A stretch of 64,000 bases of DNA from Molanna angustata (Eukaryota > Arthropoda > Insecta > Trichoptera > Molannidae). The DNA lies in contig OY754979.1 in assembly GCA_963576475.1 (NCBI GenBank), positions 26,640,034 to 26,704,033 on the forward strand, given 5' to 3'. Positions 46,545 through 58,464 of this stretch are shown piece after piece; position 1 is the stretch's first letter; each line of letters opens with the position of its first letter. The translations under genes and the position numbers were made by a program. The notes beneath the pieces were generated by a model. It saw only the letters and a program-made list of their open reading frames with translations. It was not told the origin of the DNA and did not search any database.

Positions 46545-47790
46545 ATTTTTGAATGTTGAGCGATCTCCATGTTGGATAAGGCAGGTTGTGTCCCACTGAC
46601 ACGTCCTCCGCGGGTGGTAGCTGCGTGCGTTCGACACTATCACGCCACAGTGACAGCCTTTGGGCTTCGGAAAGGCCAACTATACGGTCGTTCATCTCCA
46701 GGAAGCTTCTTCTAGACTTGAGTCTGAGCTATACATTGGGTGTCTAGGGTCAGTTTGCTGCTTGCTCCGTTCGACTTCTGCTGCTCTGCTGCAACACGCC
46801 GTCTGAACGTAGGGGGGGCAATGCCCACAATTGAATAGAGTTCTTTAGTGGGGGTCGGTTTTGGGAAACCAGATATTAATCTGGCTGTTTCATCAATTAC
46901 CACATCTACCCTTTTTGCGTGTGATGAGTTGTACCATACTGCAGGGCTATTCATGAAGTTGATAACAGTAAAATTAAGATCAGCTTCAGAAATTAGCATT
47001 CTTTGAAGCTAAATAACAATTATTGAAAATTTAATAGTAAACATTGATATGAACAATTTTTCGTGATAAAATGTTGAGAAAGATAAAGATTGGATTATAA
47101 TTGAGTACTGATTTATATATTTTTAAGATTAAGGCAAGCCAAGAACGCATTAAGGTGTCATGAGTAGCCCCCCTGGTGCAGCATATTCAGCAGCGGAGAA
47201 ACACAGTGCCAGTAGCGAGGTTCTTAGGACATGGGGTTAGGCTCCCCACTTTGTGCAGGTCAGCTTTCTTATGATATTATTTCTGACACATACCTTCTTC
47301 TCGACCTCTTCACAATGCCTCCTAAAAGTCAAAGATCGGTCTAGACGAACATGCACCCAAATATTTTGGTGCGTCATTGTGTTTCAGTTCCTGACCCTGC
47401 CACCATACTCTTAACTTTCTTCCCACATCCCTATTTCTGAGGTGGAAGGCACAAACTTGAGTCTTCGCTGAATTCGGCTTCAGGTGATTATCCTTGTAAA
47501 TATAGTCAAATCCTGGAGAGCTGTTGATAGTTTTCCTTCCACTTCGTCAAACTTTTTTGCTTGTGTTGCTACAGCAGTATCGTCTGCATATATGAATTGC
47601 CTTGTTTGGGGGTTTATGGGTTGGTCGTTAGTATATTATAAAGGATTTGTGCAAGCACACTACCCTGCGGAAGTCCATTTTTCTGGTTTCTCCAGCGGCT
47701 TCTTTTAGACTGAAGAGTGACGTAGAATCTTCTATTGCGTAGGAAACATTCCACGAGCTTGGTAAGCTGCTTGTATCCATTCCAATTATG
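46545..47790 (-). pseudogene. Decayed LINE ORF2, interrupted
   Basis: Read on the minus strand from 47790: QGSVLAQ-like and FIYADDTAVATQAKKFDEVE (RT YADD box), then LTCTKWGA-like and LCFSAAEYAAPG near 47170-47230. After a ~220-bp insertion (46945-47165, related to 6070-6160) it continues PAVWYNSSHAKRVDVVIDE, KPTPTKELYSIVGIAPP and FRRRVAAEQ. Several stops and frameshifts. Same family as 33071-33825. Confidence 0.7.
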
Positions 47791-48002
47791 AATTCACACT
47801 TGAAATATTACATATATGTTATTCTTGGTACAAAAAGTATTGACAAATTAAATTTAAAAAAACTGAAATGATAGAAGAAATAACAACAAATTTACTAAGC
47901 AAAAAAGTGAGATAGACGAAAATAAATTAAATAATTATATAGAAAACAAATCATAATTAATTGAAAAATTACTGATGTATATTTTTCACAACTTCTTCTT
48001 TT

Positions 48003-48370
48003 GTTTCAATCTTGAAGATTGGTTGGCAGCATTAAATTGATGCATCTCCTCCTCCACTCCTCTCGGTCTTCAGCGACTCTCTTCATCTCCGTGTAAGAGG
48101 TACACCGCATGTCGCGGCACACCTGTTCTAAATACTCCCGGCGGGGACGCCCTCTGCCAGTTGTACCCTCAACCATTCCCTCCAAGATGATATGTAGGAG
48201 ATCCTCGTGTCGCAACACATGGCCTATCCAATTTGCACGCCTTTTCGATATGGTGTTTGACAGGTACCTGGTTTCCTTAATTCTGCTGAGAACCTCATCA
48301 TTTGTTATATGGTTCCTCCAAGATATGCCAAGCATTCGGCGATAGGTCCACATCTCGAAGGCCTCACGTA
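48003..48370 (-). pseudogene. LINE ORF2 C-terminal fragment
   Basis: The frame EAFEMWTYRRMLGISWRNH, SNTISKRRANWIGHVLRHED, TGRGRPRREYLEQVCRDM is an intact ~120-codon tail of a LINE reverse transcriptase ending at a stop at 48006. No RT core. Confidence 0.7.
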
Positions 48371-50330
48371 AGGAATTTCATCATATACATATTGTGTACG
48401 TCACATTTCTTGAGTAGGTTGAAAGATATTGCTTACTGGTTATAAATCTGTTTGTTAGTAAAATGAATAAAAAATATGGTAAAATAAATTATTTATAATT
48501 CTGTATATTGGCTTGATTTTTGGTTTGAAACAATGATAATAAACAAATACAAAAACGCTTTTGCTATAAATGTTAAATGATATCGATCCCGAGTATACTG
48601 ATAGTTCATTATATCGTACTATTTTTTTTCTCTATATAACAACACTGTCGTCGTCGGCAAAAAATGAGATAGGATCCTTAAATTACTTCGTGTATTGCCA
48701 CTGTGAAAAAATAAATATCCGAGGCTATTTATTATGTACACCATCACAATATCCCGGCGAGTTTTTTGATAGGTGAACAAATATTTCGGGAATTTGGAAA
48801 TTTACTTTTTAGATTTTCCATCAATGATAAACACGATTAAAATTTATTCGACGTTAAAGGACAGGCGTGGAATGCTTTAATTAAAACGTCATTTTATATT
48901 ATGGCAACACGATTATCATATAAAATTAACGTTCTAATTTAAGTCAACATTATTTTACTAAATAAATATTTTGATAAATGATATATCGTTCAAACATTTA
49001 TAATAGGGTTTATGAATATTATTATATTTCAATATTTACACAGAAATATACTTATCTGTATCTGTATTTCTTATGCGAGGATTCAGTAAAAACAAGCACT
49101 TCAAAAAACCAAAAATTCAATTTTAATATGAGCTGTATGCAAAAAAATTGAATATCTTGTACCATCAGACAAAACTAAGGATTTCGAATAAAAAATGCGC
49201 GATCAATTTTCATTTTTTATGCTAACATACACAAAATTAGCTTCACATGTAACGATATTCGTAGTAGGTATGTCTCATTTTCAAACCACATTGTAAATAA
49301 TTGTGAATGATTTAAATCTGTTTTACATCGTCATAAAATTAGTGAGTGACGATGTTGACTGTAAAGAATATATACGTCGTGTGATTTTATATGGAAATTA
49401 TATTCTTTTTCAATTCGAATTTTCTAACATTTTAATACGATATAGTATATTATATAAGAAATGGAAAGAATATACATAAGAATGTATATGTAAGGAATAA
49501 AATGTAAGGTTACTTACTCAGCAATTTCATTTTTCTATGAATTCTGGCATAAAAGTTTATTGCTTACGCAAGATTGGTGTTCTAAATTGAAATATTCCAT
49601 AGAAATTATTTAGAATGGTAGATACCTATTTAACTTTCTACTTTCTACATTTTCTCTGTGGTTTTAAAATAGAACAAAAATTATTTACGTAGGATCTGCA
49701 TTGAATGTCTAAGATGTTTGTGATAAGTATAATATTATACAAATGTATTTATTAATTTTAAATTGGTATACTGTGAAAACTGATAGAAATGGTCGTTGTG
49801 GGCGCCCCAGAAGAGCCTTATTACTAATGTTTGATTTATGGGAGTATTTTTATTCGTGGTTTTGTCTAAATCAACAAATAATTAGAAGAAATGTACTTGG
49901 GTATTTACAAAAGGCTGTGGCTGTTGTAAGAAAATGTTTCTCAAGATATATGTAAAGAATTCTCCTTTATATAGGTACATACACTATTGGGATATTACAA
50001 AAGTTTAGGTATCAATTTAACCCTTATTTGCTCAAGGTATTCGAAAAGTAAATGATGCTTTTTGACCGACGGTACTAACGAATACCTACCACATACTTCA
50101 AATTAGTTATTTAACATTACAATAGTTTTTCGTAGCAAACACCCGTAGGTGTAGCAAAAAAACATATCTTCTATGGTCCATTACATAATAAACGTAAGTA
50201 AAACTAATATAATGACAATAAATGTCATTTTATGTACATCGTGGCCATTGGTAATCATTTTAAAAAAATGTAACAAGTAGTTATGTCATTGATTTTTTCA
50301 TTTCATTTTGTATCTATCGGATTGAATATT
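48371..50330. other. AT-rich non-coding DNA
   Basis: No gene supported. ORF 49743-49955 contains GRCGRPRRALLLMFDLWEYF but nothing recognisable. Confidence 0.4.
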
Positions 50331-50420
50331 TAATAAAAACTTAATTGCATTTTAAAAAATGATCGAGGTTACTTTGCTCATATTAGCGTAAGTATTTTTA
50401 AAAAGTTAAAATTTTATTTT
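50331..50420 (+). repeat. Left 90-bp target site duplication of the R1-clade element
   Basis: TAATAAAAACTTAATTGCAT ... ATTTTATTTT, repeated at 55641-55731 with a single extra A in a poly-A run (91 bp). Confidence 0.85.
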
Positions 50421-50815
50421 TATATAATATTTTATTCTTATTTCTTTTATTGACTTTGCATAACATCTGTCTGTACCTAACAGTAATTTTGTCTCCTATT
50501 TCAATTCAGTTTCTGAAGAAAATAATATATAAGTACCTATGTTTATTTTATTTTATTTATATTAAATTTTTATCTTCTTTTTTTTCGCATTTTTAAACCA
50601 TTTGTTGTTTTTTCTTTTCTGTTCAAGTCTCAACGGTTGTTGGCATACACACATTCTTTCTTTCCATCTGATATTACTTTAATTTTACTCTTGTAAAATC
50701 TTAATTTTTAATACGATTTTCTTTTACGTTCTGATTCCGTGCCACGTTTCTCTTTATTATTTATTTATTTTTATATTTTTGACTAGACATTTTAACTCTA
50801 TTCTAACAAATTAAA

Positions 50816-52216
50816 ATGGTAAAAACTAAACGGACCAGGAAGAGAATTCGGAAGACGTTGGAGTCCCTTACTCCCGCTACCCCGTCACCGCCTATCTCAA
50901 GAACAAGATTCTCTAGCCATGGAACATCGTCTGTCTCCGCTGAGAACCACACCGTGGCGACTCGCGTTGAGATGGATCAGTGTAGTCCGCCAACACAGAC
51001 CGCGCCCGTATCAAATCTCTCGTCACCATCATCTCGCGATGATAACGTTGAGAGCAAAGAAGATGACTGTGGCATACCTATTTTTTCGCCAATGATTGAC
51101 AGCGCATTTGAAGCTGTCTCTGTACTTCAAGATAGTTTGGCCGGTAGTGAAGTCACTCAAGAGATACAATTGACTGTCGGCCGACAAGTTCAGGTCCTCC
51201 TTGCGATAATTGGACGCCATGACAGCCGTATGGCTGAATCTCTTGGACGGGAAGCTGTGCTTAATGAGCGAATTCGTGCTTTGAACCAGGAAAAACATGG
51301 TCTACAATGCCAAATAGATATGCTTGAACTGGAGATGCGACCCGTTATGCATAAAATCGCACATAATATTGCTCCAAAAGCAACTGACACTTTTGCTTCA
51401 CGTTCCGCTGGCCATAACGGCCCTCCACCAATAACAAGAATTGGTTTTCCCGCTCTACCAGCCAAGCCTGCAGTATGTATCTTCCCGACTGGAGAAGATA
51501 TATCATCTTTCATCGAAACAAAAAGAGTTTTAAAAACCACGATTAAGCCCAGCGAGATTGGCGCACAGATCACCAGTGTGCGTAGTATTAGAGGCAATGG
51601 AATCGTAGTCAACACGGCCTCTGCTTCTGACTCCATTAAGCTCCTAAACGCGCCGGCCCTAAAAATGTCCAAGAAACTGAGTGCTCGGTTAGCTCCAAAA
51701 CGGAACCCTAGAGTACGTTTCAGTTTTGTTCCTCGGGATATGTCTCACGAAGAATTCTTGGCTCTGGCGTTTTCGTCAGTCCCAGATATGGGAGTAAGCC
51801 AGGAAGATTGTGTAAAGAATACACATTTCAGCCACTTCATGGGACCTCGCACTGGACCTACGTGTGACAGGGTTTTTGAAGTAACGCCAGCGATCAGACA
51901 CAAACTCATTGAGCTCGGAAGAGTCTATGTAGAATGGAGCGTGTGTAAGGTCCGAGACTTCATACCTATAAATGTGTGCTCAAGATGCCGGATATATGGG
52001 CATACAAGTAAGTATTGCAAAGATCCCCCGCGTTGCGGCCACTGTGCTTCTGGTGAGCATGACTTCTCAGCATGTCCCGTAAAAGACAGTCCACCTACTT
52101 GTGCAGTCTGTACTTCTTTCAAAAAACCAGCATCACACAAATCCGGTTCTGATCAATGTCCAGCTTTTCAGGCTTCTCTGAGCCGTGCCCTATTAACTGT
52201 TGATTATGGCCTGTAG
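50816..52216 (+). CDS. R1-clade ORF1 (gag-like nucleic acid-binding protein)
   Basis: 466 residues from the first ATG, with a basic start (VKTKRTRKRIRKTLE) and a Ser/Pro-rich N-terminal third. A likely coiled-coil helix follows (about residues 140-180: REAVLNERIRALNQEKHGL). Then comes a gag-type region and three zinc knuckles near residues 392-455: CSRCRIYGHTSKYC, CGHCASGEHDFSAC, CAVCTSFKKPASHKSGSDQC. R1 ORF1 proteins bind element RNA and form the RNP used for target-primed reverse transcription. The third knuckle has longer spacing, as usual in this clade. No frameshift. It ends GGCCTGTAG, overlapping the ORF2 start. Confidence 0.9.
   Translation: MVKTKRTRKRIRKTLESLTPATPSPPISRTRFSSHGTSSVSAENHTVATRVEMDQCSPPTQTAPVSNLSSPSSRDDNVESKEDDCGIPIFSPMIDSAFEAVSVLQDSLAGSEVTQEIQLTVGRQVQVLLAIIGRHDSRMAESLGREAVLNERIRALNQEKHGLQCQIDMLELEMRPVMHKIAHNIAPKATDTFASRSAGHNGPPPITRIGFPALPAKPAVCIFPTGEDISSFIETKRVLKTTIKPSEIGAQITSVRSIRGNGIVVNTASASDSIKLLNAPALKMSKKLSARLAPKRNPRVRFSFVPRDMSHEEFLALAFSSVPDMGVSQEDCVKNTHFSHFMGPRTGPTCDRVFEVTPAIRHKLIELGRVYVEWSVCKVRDFIPINVCSRCRIYGHTSKYCKDPPRCGHCASGEHDFSACPVKDSPPTCAVCTSFKKPASHKSGSDQCPAFQASLSRALLTVDYGL
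52206..52216 (+). promoter_or_regulatory. ORF1 stop / ORF2 start overlap
   Basis: ATGGCCTGTAG holds the ORF2 ATG and the ORF1 TAG in different frames, arranged for termination-reinitiation as proposed for other non-LTR elements. Mechanism is inferred. Confidence 0.45.
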
Positions 52217-55200
52217 TATATCCCTATCAGCCGGTCTTAAAATCGGACAGCTTAATCTGGGCCGACGTCGTGCTGCCTCCTTGGAGCTTATGCAACTTGC
52301 CCATCAACTGAATCTTGATATCTGTCTGGTTCAGGAACCTTACATTGGCGACGGCTCTATGTATGGGACGGATTCAGACTTCCGTGTAATTTCTGCCACT
52401 TGCTGTTCCATTTATTTGCCCCCTCTAGCATCAATAATTATTTTTAATTCTGCAATATCCTATATCTTACTAGATCATCTTTCCTCGAGTACTACAGTCG
52501 TGCTTGAAGTTTCTCTTTTTGGTGAATCCATGTATTTGGTATCAACCTACTTCAAATTTAGTGACCCGATCGAACCACATGTGTGCTTGTTGGACAGTAT
52601 AATGGATCATCTAGGTGGAGCTTCCATTCTGATTGGCGGTGACTTAAATGCTGAATCCCCTTTATGGTGCACTTCAGTATCTCTGGGCTCCAGAAAAGCT
52701 AAACGCGGTGAATTGTGCGAGGATTTCATAGCAGCGCATGCTCTTTCAGTCATTAACGATCCCACTAGCCCACCTACTTTTTCTAGTACCGTCGGTTCTG
52801 GTCACATCGATGTTACTATTGCCTCTTCCCGAATTGCAGACAAAATCAGCCAATGGTGTGTCCATGTGGACGCTTCTTGCAGCGACCATGAACTCATCAC
52901 ATTTTCTGTACGTTCATCCTTAGTTGAACAGCACATCCCTTCTCTAATTCCTGGACGTTTTCGCACCAAGTCTAATCGTTTGATTGATTTTGACTTTGAG
53001 TTTTCTCGCTTCCTTGATCACTTCAATCACACTCTATTGACAACACATGAAATGGCATCCGCCCTTACTGATAGCATTGTCACATGTGCTGAAAAAACTA
53101 TTGGCAGATCAATACCTCGAAAGCTAATGCCAAATACGTGGTGGCATTCCGGTCTTGACGCTCTAAAGCAATGTGCATCACGCTCTCGTCGAGCCCTACG
53201 AACAGGTCGTAGTCGAAACTACACAGTTTTCACTATTTCAAGCCTTTACTGTAGTTACAGACAGGCCCACAATCGTTACAAAAAAGAGATAATTCGCGCT
53301 AAAACCGCAAGCTGGCATAAAATGGTCTCTGAGGTATCTGTTTCGGATCCTTGGGGTGCTGTGTTTAAATGTGTTTCATCAAAACGAGATAACAATGGAG
53401 CTCTTTCATGTATAATCCGTATAAATAATGGCAATATGACTTCATCCATTGATGATACTGCCTCTGCTTTCCTGGATGCATTAGTCTCAAAAGACAATCC
53501 TCTGACTGATAACGATTTTCACAAACAGGTTCGTACTCTTCAAAAAACTATTCCACTAACATCCCCTTCGCCACCAACTTCTGCTGAGGAACTTGATTTA
53601 ATTATCAAGAACCTTAAGCAAAATAAATCCCCAGGCTTAGATCGCATTGATTCTTCTCTAGCACAGAGATGCTGGCGTCTAGCTCGTTCTGAAATGACTG
53701 TCCTCTTCAACCGATGTCTAAATGAAGGCTGTTTTCCAGATTGCTGGAAAACAGGTCTCATGACGATAATATCCAAACGTTGCGGTCGCTCTAGTACGGA
53801 TCCCAAATCATACAGACCCATTACTCTTCTCCCTATTCTAGGTAAAGTTCTCGAGCAATTGATTTGCCGTAGAATTGAGTCACATCTCTCTAATTATCGT
53901 CCGCTATCCCGACGCCAATTTGGTTTTCGTCCCGGCATCTCCACCGTTGACGCTGTTAACGAGATGATAGATTTTGTAGAGTGCTCCAATGAGAAATATG
54001 TTGTAGCCATCTCGCTTGATATAAGTGGTGCGTTTGACAATGCTTGGTGGCCGCTCATTCTGCACAAACTTAAGGCTAGAAATATTCCTCGTAACTTATA
54101 CCTTATTGTTAAGAGCTACTTCGAAAATCGCCACATAGTCCTTCCTGGGGGTCAATTTATTCATAAGCGACAAGTAAGCATTGGATGTCCTCAAGGTTCT
54201 GTTCTCGGTCCACTTCTTTGGAACATTCTTTTCGATGATCTATTGGATCTTCCTCTTCCGAGCAACTGTATAATTCAAGCATATGCTGATGATGCTTACA
54301 TTATGATTCGTGCTGATTCTCGCAGATCAATCGAGAACTCAGCCACCCAAGAGCTGAGCTTTGTTTCTGACTGGGGTATAAAAAACAAGCTATGCTTCGC
54401 TCCGAACAAGACTTATGGCCTGGTATTTAAGGGCATACTTCGCAGACGGCCGTCCATTCAGTTTCTAGGAACAAATATTGTCTTTCGAGACCAAGTCACC
54501 TGTCTCGGAGTTATTCTAGAAAGGGGACCGAGTTTCAAAAATCATGCCAAATCATGTGTAGATAAGGCTAAGTTTGCTTTCATTAAAATAGGACACCTCG
54601 CCAAAGCAAGCTGGGGTCTGCAATTTCCTATCGCCCGCCTTTTCTACAAAGCCGTTTATCTTGGCATCGCTTGCTATGCGGCAGGTTGTTGGTCTAACGC
54701 CTGCGAGTTTCAGCATATTCGAAGAACCTTGCTTTCAGGCCAAAGATTCGCTCTCATTGCACTATCCAAAGCTTACAGAACAAGCCCCACCGAAGTCCTG
54801 CCAATTTTGACAGGCTTAACCCCCCTTGATCTTGAAATTCAACGTAGAGGTACTATTTTTAATTTATTGCGAGGCCGTCCTTCTGTCGTCGGTGACACTT
54901 CTTTTCACCCCCCTGAAAGTCGAATGTCTCGAAGCTCAATTAAGAGAAACGTGAGCGACACTCTACTAAACATTTGGCAAAACCGCTGGACGACCTGTCT
55001 AGTTGGTAGAGTTACCTTTTTATTTTTTCCTGACGTGAGGTCGCGACTGAAATCTCCTTGGGTTGTTCCAGACTTTTGGACTTCTCAATTTCTCACAGGA
55101 CACGGTAACTTTAAAAGCTATCTCCATCGCTTCAACATTGCTCCCTCTTCCTCATGTCAGTTTTGTCAATGTCCGGACCAAACTTCGGATCACATCCTTT

Positions 55201-55376
55201 GGGAGTGTTCCCACCCAATTGTGTCCTCTTACAGATCGGAGCTCCTCGTTGCTGTCCGTGGGCCTCTTCAAGGTCCCATTGGACATGCGGACTTAGTGAT
55301 CTCGAAGAACAATTACAAAGCCTTCAAACGATTTTGCCATAGATACGGTGCCTTATTATCCGAAGATTCTCACTGA
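52206..55376 (+). CDS. R1-clade ORF2: AP-like endonuclease and reverse transcriptase
   Basis: Start taken as ATG 52206, which overlaps the ORF1 stop by 11 bases; the frame is open from a TTG at 52200. About 1,056 residues. Endonuclease (residues ~15-235): LKIGQLNLGR, VQEPYIG, GGDLNAESPLW, GHIDVTIAS and SDHELI, with the catalytic N, E, D, N, D and H present. RT (~440-750): NKSPGLDRIDS, YRPITLLPILGKVLE, QFGFRPGISTVDA, VAISLDISGAFDNAWWP, GCPQGSVLGPLLWNILF and AYADDAYI. The C-terminal CCHC is CQFCQCPDQTSDHILWEC. It would nick the target and prime cDNA synthesis there. All motifs are intact, so recent or current activity is plausible. Confidence 0.93.
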   Translation: MACSISLSAGLKIGQLNLGRRRAASLELMQLAHQLNLDICLVQEPYIGDGSMYGTDSDFRVISATCCSIYLPPLASIIIFNSAISYILLDHLSSSTTVVLEVSLFGESMYLVSTYFKFSDPIEPHVCLLDSIMDHLGGASILIGGDLNAESPLWCTSVSLGSRKAKRGELCEDFIAAHALSVINDPTSPPTFSSTVGSGHIDVTIASSRIADKISQWCVHVDASCSDHELITFSVRSSLVEQHIPSLIPGRFRTKSNRLIDFDFEFSRFLDHFNHTLLTTHEMASALTDSIVTCAEKTIGRSIPRKLMPNTWWHSGLDALKQCASRSRRALRTGRSRNYTVFTISSLYCSYRQAHNRYKKEIIRAKTASWHKMVSEVSVSDPWGAVFKCVSSKRDNNGALSCIIRINNGNMTSSIDDTASAFLDALVSKDNPLTDNDFHKQVRTLQKTIPLTSPSPPTSAEELDLIIKNLKQNKSPGLDRIDSSLAQRCWRLARSEMTVLFNRCLNEGCFPDCWKTGLMTIISKRCGRSSTDPKSYRPITLLPILGKVLEQLICRRIESHLSNYRPLSRRQFGFRPGISTVDAVNEMIDFVECSNEKYVVAISLDISGAFDNAWWPLILHKLKARNIPRNLYLIVKSYFENRHIVLPGGQFIHKRQVSIGCPQGSVLGPLLWNILFDDLLDLPLPSNCIIQAYADDAYIMIRADSRRSIENSATQELSFVSDWGIKNKLCFAPNKTYGLVFKGILRRRPSIQFLGTNIVFRDQVTCLGVILERGPSFKNHAKSCVDKAKFAFIKIGHLAKASWGLQFPIARLFYKAVYLGIACYAAGCWSNACEFQHIRRTLLSGQRFALIALSKAYRTSPTEVLPILTGLTPLDLEIQRRGTIFNLLRGRPSVVGDTSFHPPESRMSRSSIKRNVSDTLLNIWQNRWTTCLVGRVTFLFFPDVRSRLKSPWVVPDFWTSQFLTGHGNFKSYLHRFNIAPSSSCQFCQCPDQTSDHILWECSHPIVSSYRSELLVAVRGPLQGPIGHADLVISKNNYKAFKRFCHRYGALLSEDSH

Positions 55377-55640
55377 CTTTTCTGTTTCCAGAGATATTGG
55401 TCACTTCTCTGATGCCCTATATATATGGATCTGAAGTCGCCGACAGTCCGCAAGTGTGAATCTCAATTCGCACTTGTTGATTGTTCTTTTTGCACATGGT
55501 GCCGAGATTGCTAATCTAGAGGGCTCCATGAGCTACTCTTCGTGCCATGCATTGTTTTTTTTTGTCATTCATTCTAGCGTTCTGCGAAGGGGCCGTTGAC
55601 AGTCCCCATATGCGGAGCGGGTGGTGGTGGGAGTAGCGAA

Positions 55641-55731
55641 TAATAAAAACTTAATTGCATTTTAAAAAATGATCGAGGTTACTTTGCTCATATTAGCGTA
55701 AGTATTTTTAAAAAAGTTAAAATTTTATTTT
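55641..55731 (+). repeat. Right 91-bp target site duplication
   Basis: Matches 50331-50420 except for one added A. Confidence 0.85.
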
Positions 55732-55734
55732 CGA

Positions 55735-56645
55735 ACCCTTCTAGAGGCCTACATTTATTAACTAGTTGCATGTAACACATGAGATCCAACTGTCGATAGT
55801 GATAGTATGTACAGTTGAAGAATAAGTACCAAACTATAAACCCATAAATACAAATTATTTAATATTTTAAGATACTTATGGTTCTCTATACAACACATGT
55901 ACCTAGGTATGTATGTCAAGATAGGATAGTATGGAGGTCAGTCCTATGATCCTACCCAGAATATGAAAACAGCATAATGGTATGTATGTATGTTTGGAGA
56001 TTAGTATCAAACTATTAAGTCCTCTTAGATTATTGTGTGTAGCTATTGCCATACAAATTGTATGAAGCAATGTCGTCACTAAATTCATTTTTTATAAAAA
56101 TTGTTAAAAAAATTTTGAGATGTGCTAATACAATGGTGATATTTTTTATAGAAAATTAAATTATCTAGTTGGGGTGTTTCGGCTTTTTTCGATATTTTTT
56201 AAAAAAATGGAAATATAGGCAGTTAAACTCAAAAATTTTCATAAAAAGATATTTTTCTTAATAAAAAATGTTTGAGAAACCCTGGAATTTTTTTAAAAAA
56301 ACCAATTTGAGATTTTATATTTGTCTATGTTTATACCAATTTTCAGCGTTCTAGCTTTTACGGTTTCTGAGATATATGGAAAAATAAATCAAAATTTCAA
56401 AAGTTGATAACCCCTGACTGAAACAAAAATTCACAATTCTGAGTATAAAAGTTTTATAGGCTTGTAATGTTTTATATATTTTAAAATTTTGGGCTCTGTA
56501 AATTAAGCGGATCAAAAGTTATTAGGGGGGGACAGACAGACATACACACAGACACACACACACACAAAACTCACATAAAATGTTCTACTCCGAATTCTGA
56601 GAAAATCCATGTACGGGAACATATATGCTGCGAGGCCTCTAGTTG
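55735..56645 (+). mobile_element. Dispersed ~0.9-kb repeat, copy 2, with short inverted ends
   Basis: The ends CTAGAGGCCT (55741-55750) and AGGCCTCTAG (56633-56642) form a 10-bp inverted pair. The body matches 5118-5935. No coding capacity is conserved, so probably a MITE. Confidence 0.6.
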
Positions 56646-56799
56646 GTGCTATTAGCATGCAAAAAGTCCACTACACCATACAAAATTTTCCTTCGTACAC
56701 GCATCTTGGCTTAATAATGTCGATTCATTAAGAGAATTGAATTCTCATGAACGAATCGACAGTTGGAATAAGACAAAATTAAAAACTCAATTTGGGGTT

Positions 56800-57400
56800 A
56801 TGTTTCGATCCCACCTTTAAATTTACCCGCAGTTCGTGGAGAGATTGACAACTTAGCCCAGATTTCCCTTCTAGATGCTTGGCAACGTCGCTGGTCGTCT
56901 TCTTCCGTAGGCAGACTGACATTATTTCTTTCCGATGTGAGGACTCGTATTTTTTCTTTGTGGATTGTTCCTGATTATTGAAGCACGCAATTCCTTCAAG
57001 AGTTAGTTTTAAGAGTTATCTTTTTCGTTTTCACTTATCCGATTCGTCCTCGTGTCAGCGTTGTGATAATCCTGAACAGACTTCTGAGCAAATCCTATGG
57101 GAATGCACTAACTTCTCCGTGTCACCTTTCCGACGAGAACTCTACAACGATGTCTGAAGGAATTTTTTCGACCCATTGAACATGCGGACTTTGTTGCCAC
57201 GAAGAGCAACTTTAGGGCATTCAAGACATTCCGTCTTAAATACGGTGCACTCTTATTTTCACTATCAGTGAACGGTGAGTCAGTTGTTTCCACATAATAA
57301 GCTCTCTGTTCATATATGTTCTTTCAGAGTTTTGCTAGGGGCCGTTATTAATCCTCATAAGCAAAACGGGTGGTGTATGGGGAAGACAGCCTTTAGTGAA
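56800..57400 (+). pseudogene. Decayed R1-clade ORF2 tail
   Basis: Frame-broken homologue of the C-terminus encoded at 61891-62400 (-): RGEIDNLAQISLLDAWQRRW, SSSVGRLTLFLSDVRTRIF, stop at the DY*, then SYLFRFHLSDSSSCQRCDNP, EQTSEQILWECTNFSVSPF. The 3' UTR follows, with GTTTTGCTAGGGGCCGTTAT and GCAAAACGGGTGGTG. Same subfamily as 61745-64000, opposite strand. Confidence 0.75.
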
Positions 57401-58460
57401 CTCATGAGTGAACTATCTGAGATGTTATTTTTCCTCTTGTTTTTGCGAATTTCAGCTCTAACGGAATACCCAAAACGATTATAATAAAAAAAGAGTGGAA
57501 GCAGTGATTTTGGCCGGTGCTTCACAACGAATATCATAAAAATTCTATTGCGTCAAAGTTCTGAGGATCTGTATACTTTCGACAAAATTGAAAAGATATT
57601 AACAGTTTGACAAATTAGTATTGACGTCTCACGAATAATTTTATCCGAGATAAAATTTCGTCTCGATTTCCCGGCGAATATAATATTATTTCATTTAATC
57701 AAAGCCGCTTTAGAAAATTTGACTCGGTTCCAAATGATTTAGCCTGTTGTAGTTATATACAAGAGTAATCCATCAATGTCAGACATCTTAGCATAGATAT
57801 TAACAGATGGGTATAATGTTATACAATTTACATGATAGGTAGGTACCAACCTAAGAAAGTACCTGTCTGTGCCTGAATTCAAATAATTCTTGCTCGGCGA
57901 ATTGAAGAATTATTTCATGCTGGCAACATTGCCGACATCAATTTCCCGCCACCGCGCCACGTCATCCGAACAATGACGCAAAGTTTTCTCTTGTATATTA
58001 TTCGAGTTTTCAGGCCAAGGCAAGAGAGCAAAGATAATTTATCCGTGTTTACTAAGTGTTAAAAAGAATTTTATAATAATAATAATGTATTGTATTTTAA
58101 GGCGCCGTTGTTCATTATTCGAAGGTTCCTGAAAGATCAAGACGCCATGAAACTTTTTGTTCGGATTTGTGTTATGAACGAAGAGTTTGTATACGTATAA
58201 ATTATTATGTCCGTCTGTATGTCTTTATTAATTCACGTCTTTAAGATAAGTTTAAAACAAATTAAATATTTTGGATTTTTGTCATTCATTTAAACTTTCG
58301 TAAAGACGAGAAATTTTCTATACATAGGTATTTTATAACAATCATAAAATTCATTGTTAACTTCATATAGATGTGAAGTTGTGTATGAAAATTTCTCATC
58401 TATATGAAAAAAATAATATTAAATATACCAACCATATCTCATCGAGGTATATTTGTCTCT
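57401..58460. other. Non-coding DNA
   Basis: No gene seen. Confidence 0.4.
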
Positions 58461-58464
58461 AAAA

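Larger units (their letters stand above)
50421..55640 (+). mobile_element. Full-length R1-clade non-LTR retrotransposon
   Basis: A 5.2-kb unit bounded exactly by the 90/91-bp direct repeat. It has a 395-bp 5' UTR, two intact overlapping ORFs and a ~264-bp 3' UTR ending GGTGGTGGTGGGAGTAGCGA, without a poly-A tail. The order ORF1 with three CCHC knuckles, then endonuclease-RT-CCHC ORF2, is that of R1/Waldo-like elements. R1 relatives often target rDNA or telomeres, but this target is ordinary AT-rich DNA. Related 3' ends lie at 58465-58985. Confidence 0.9.

Noticed and set aside
53276..53821. Minus-strand ORFs inside the R1 ORF2
   Set aside because: Shadows of the strongly supported + strand gene.
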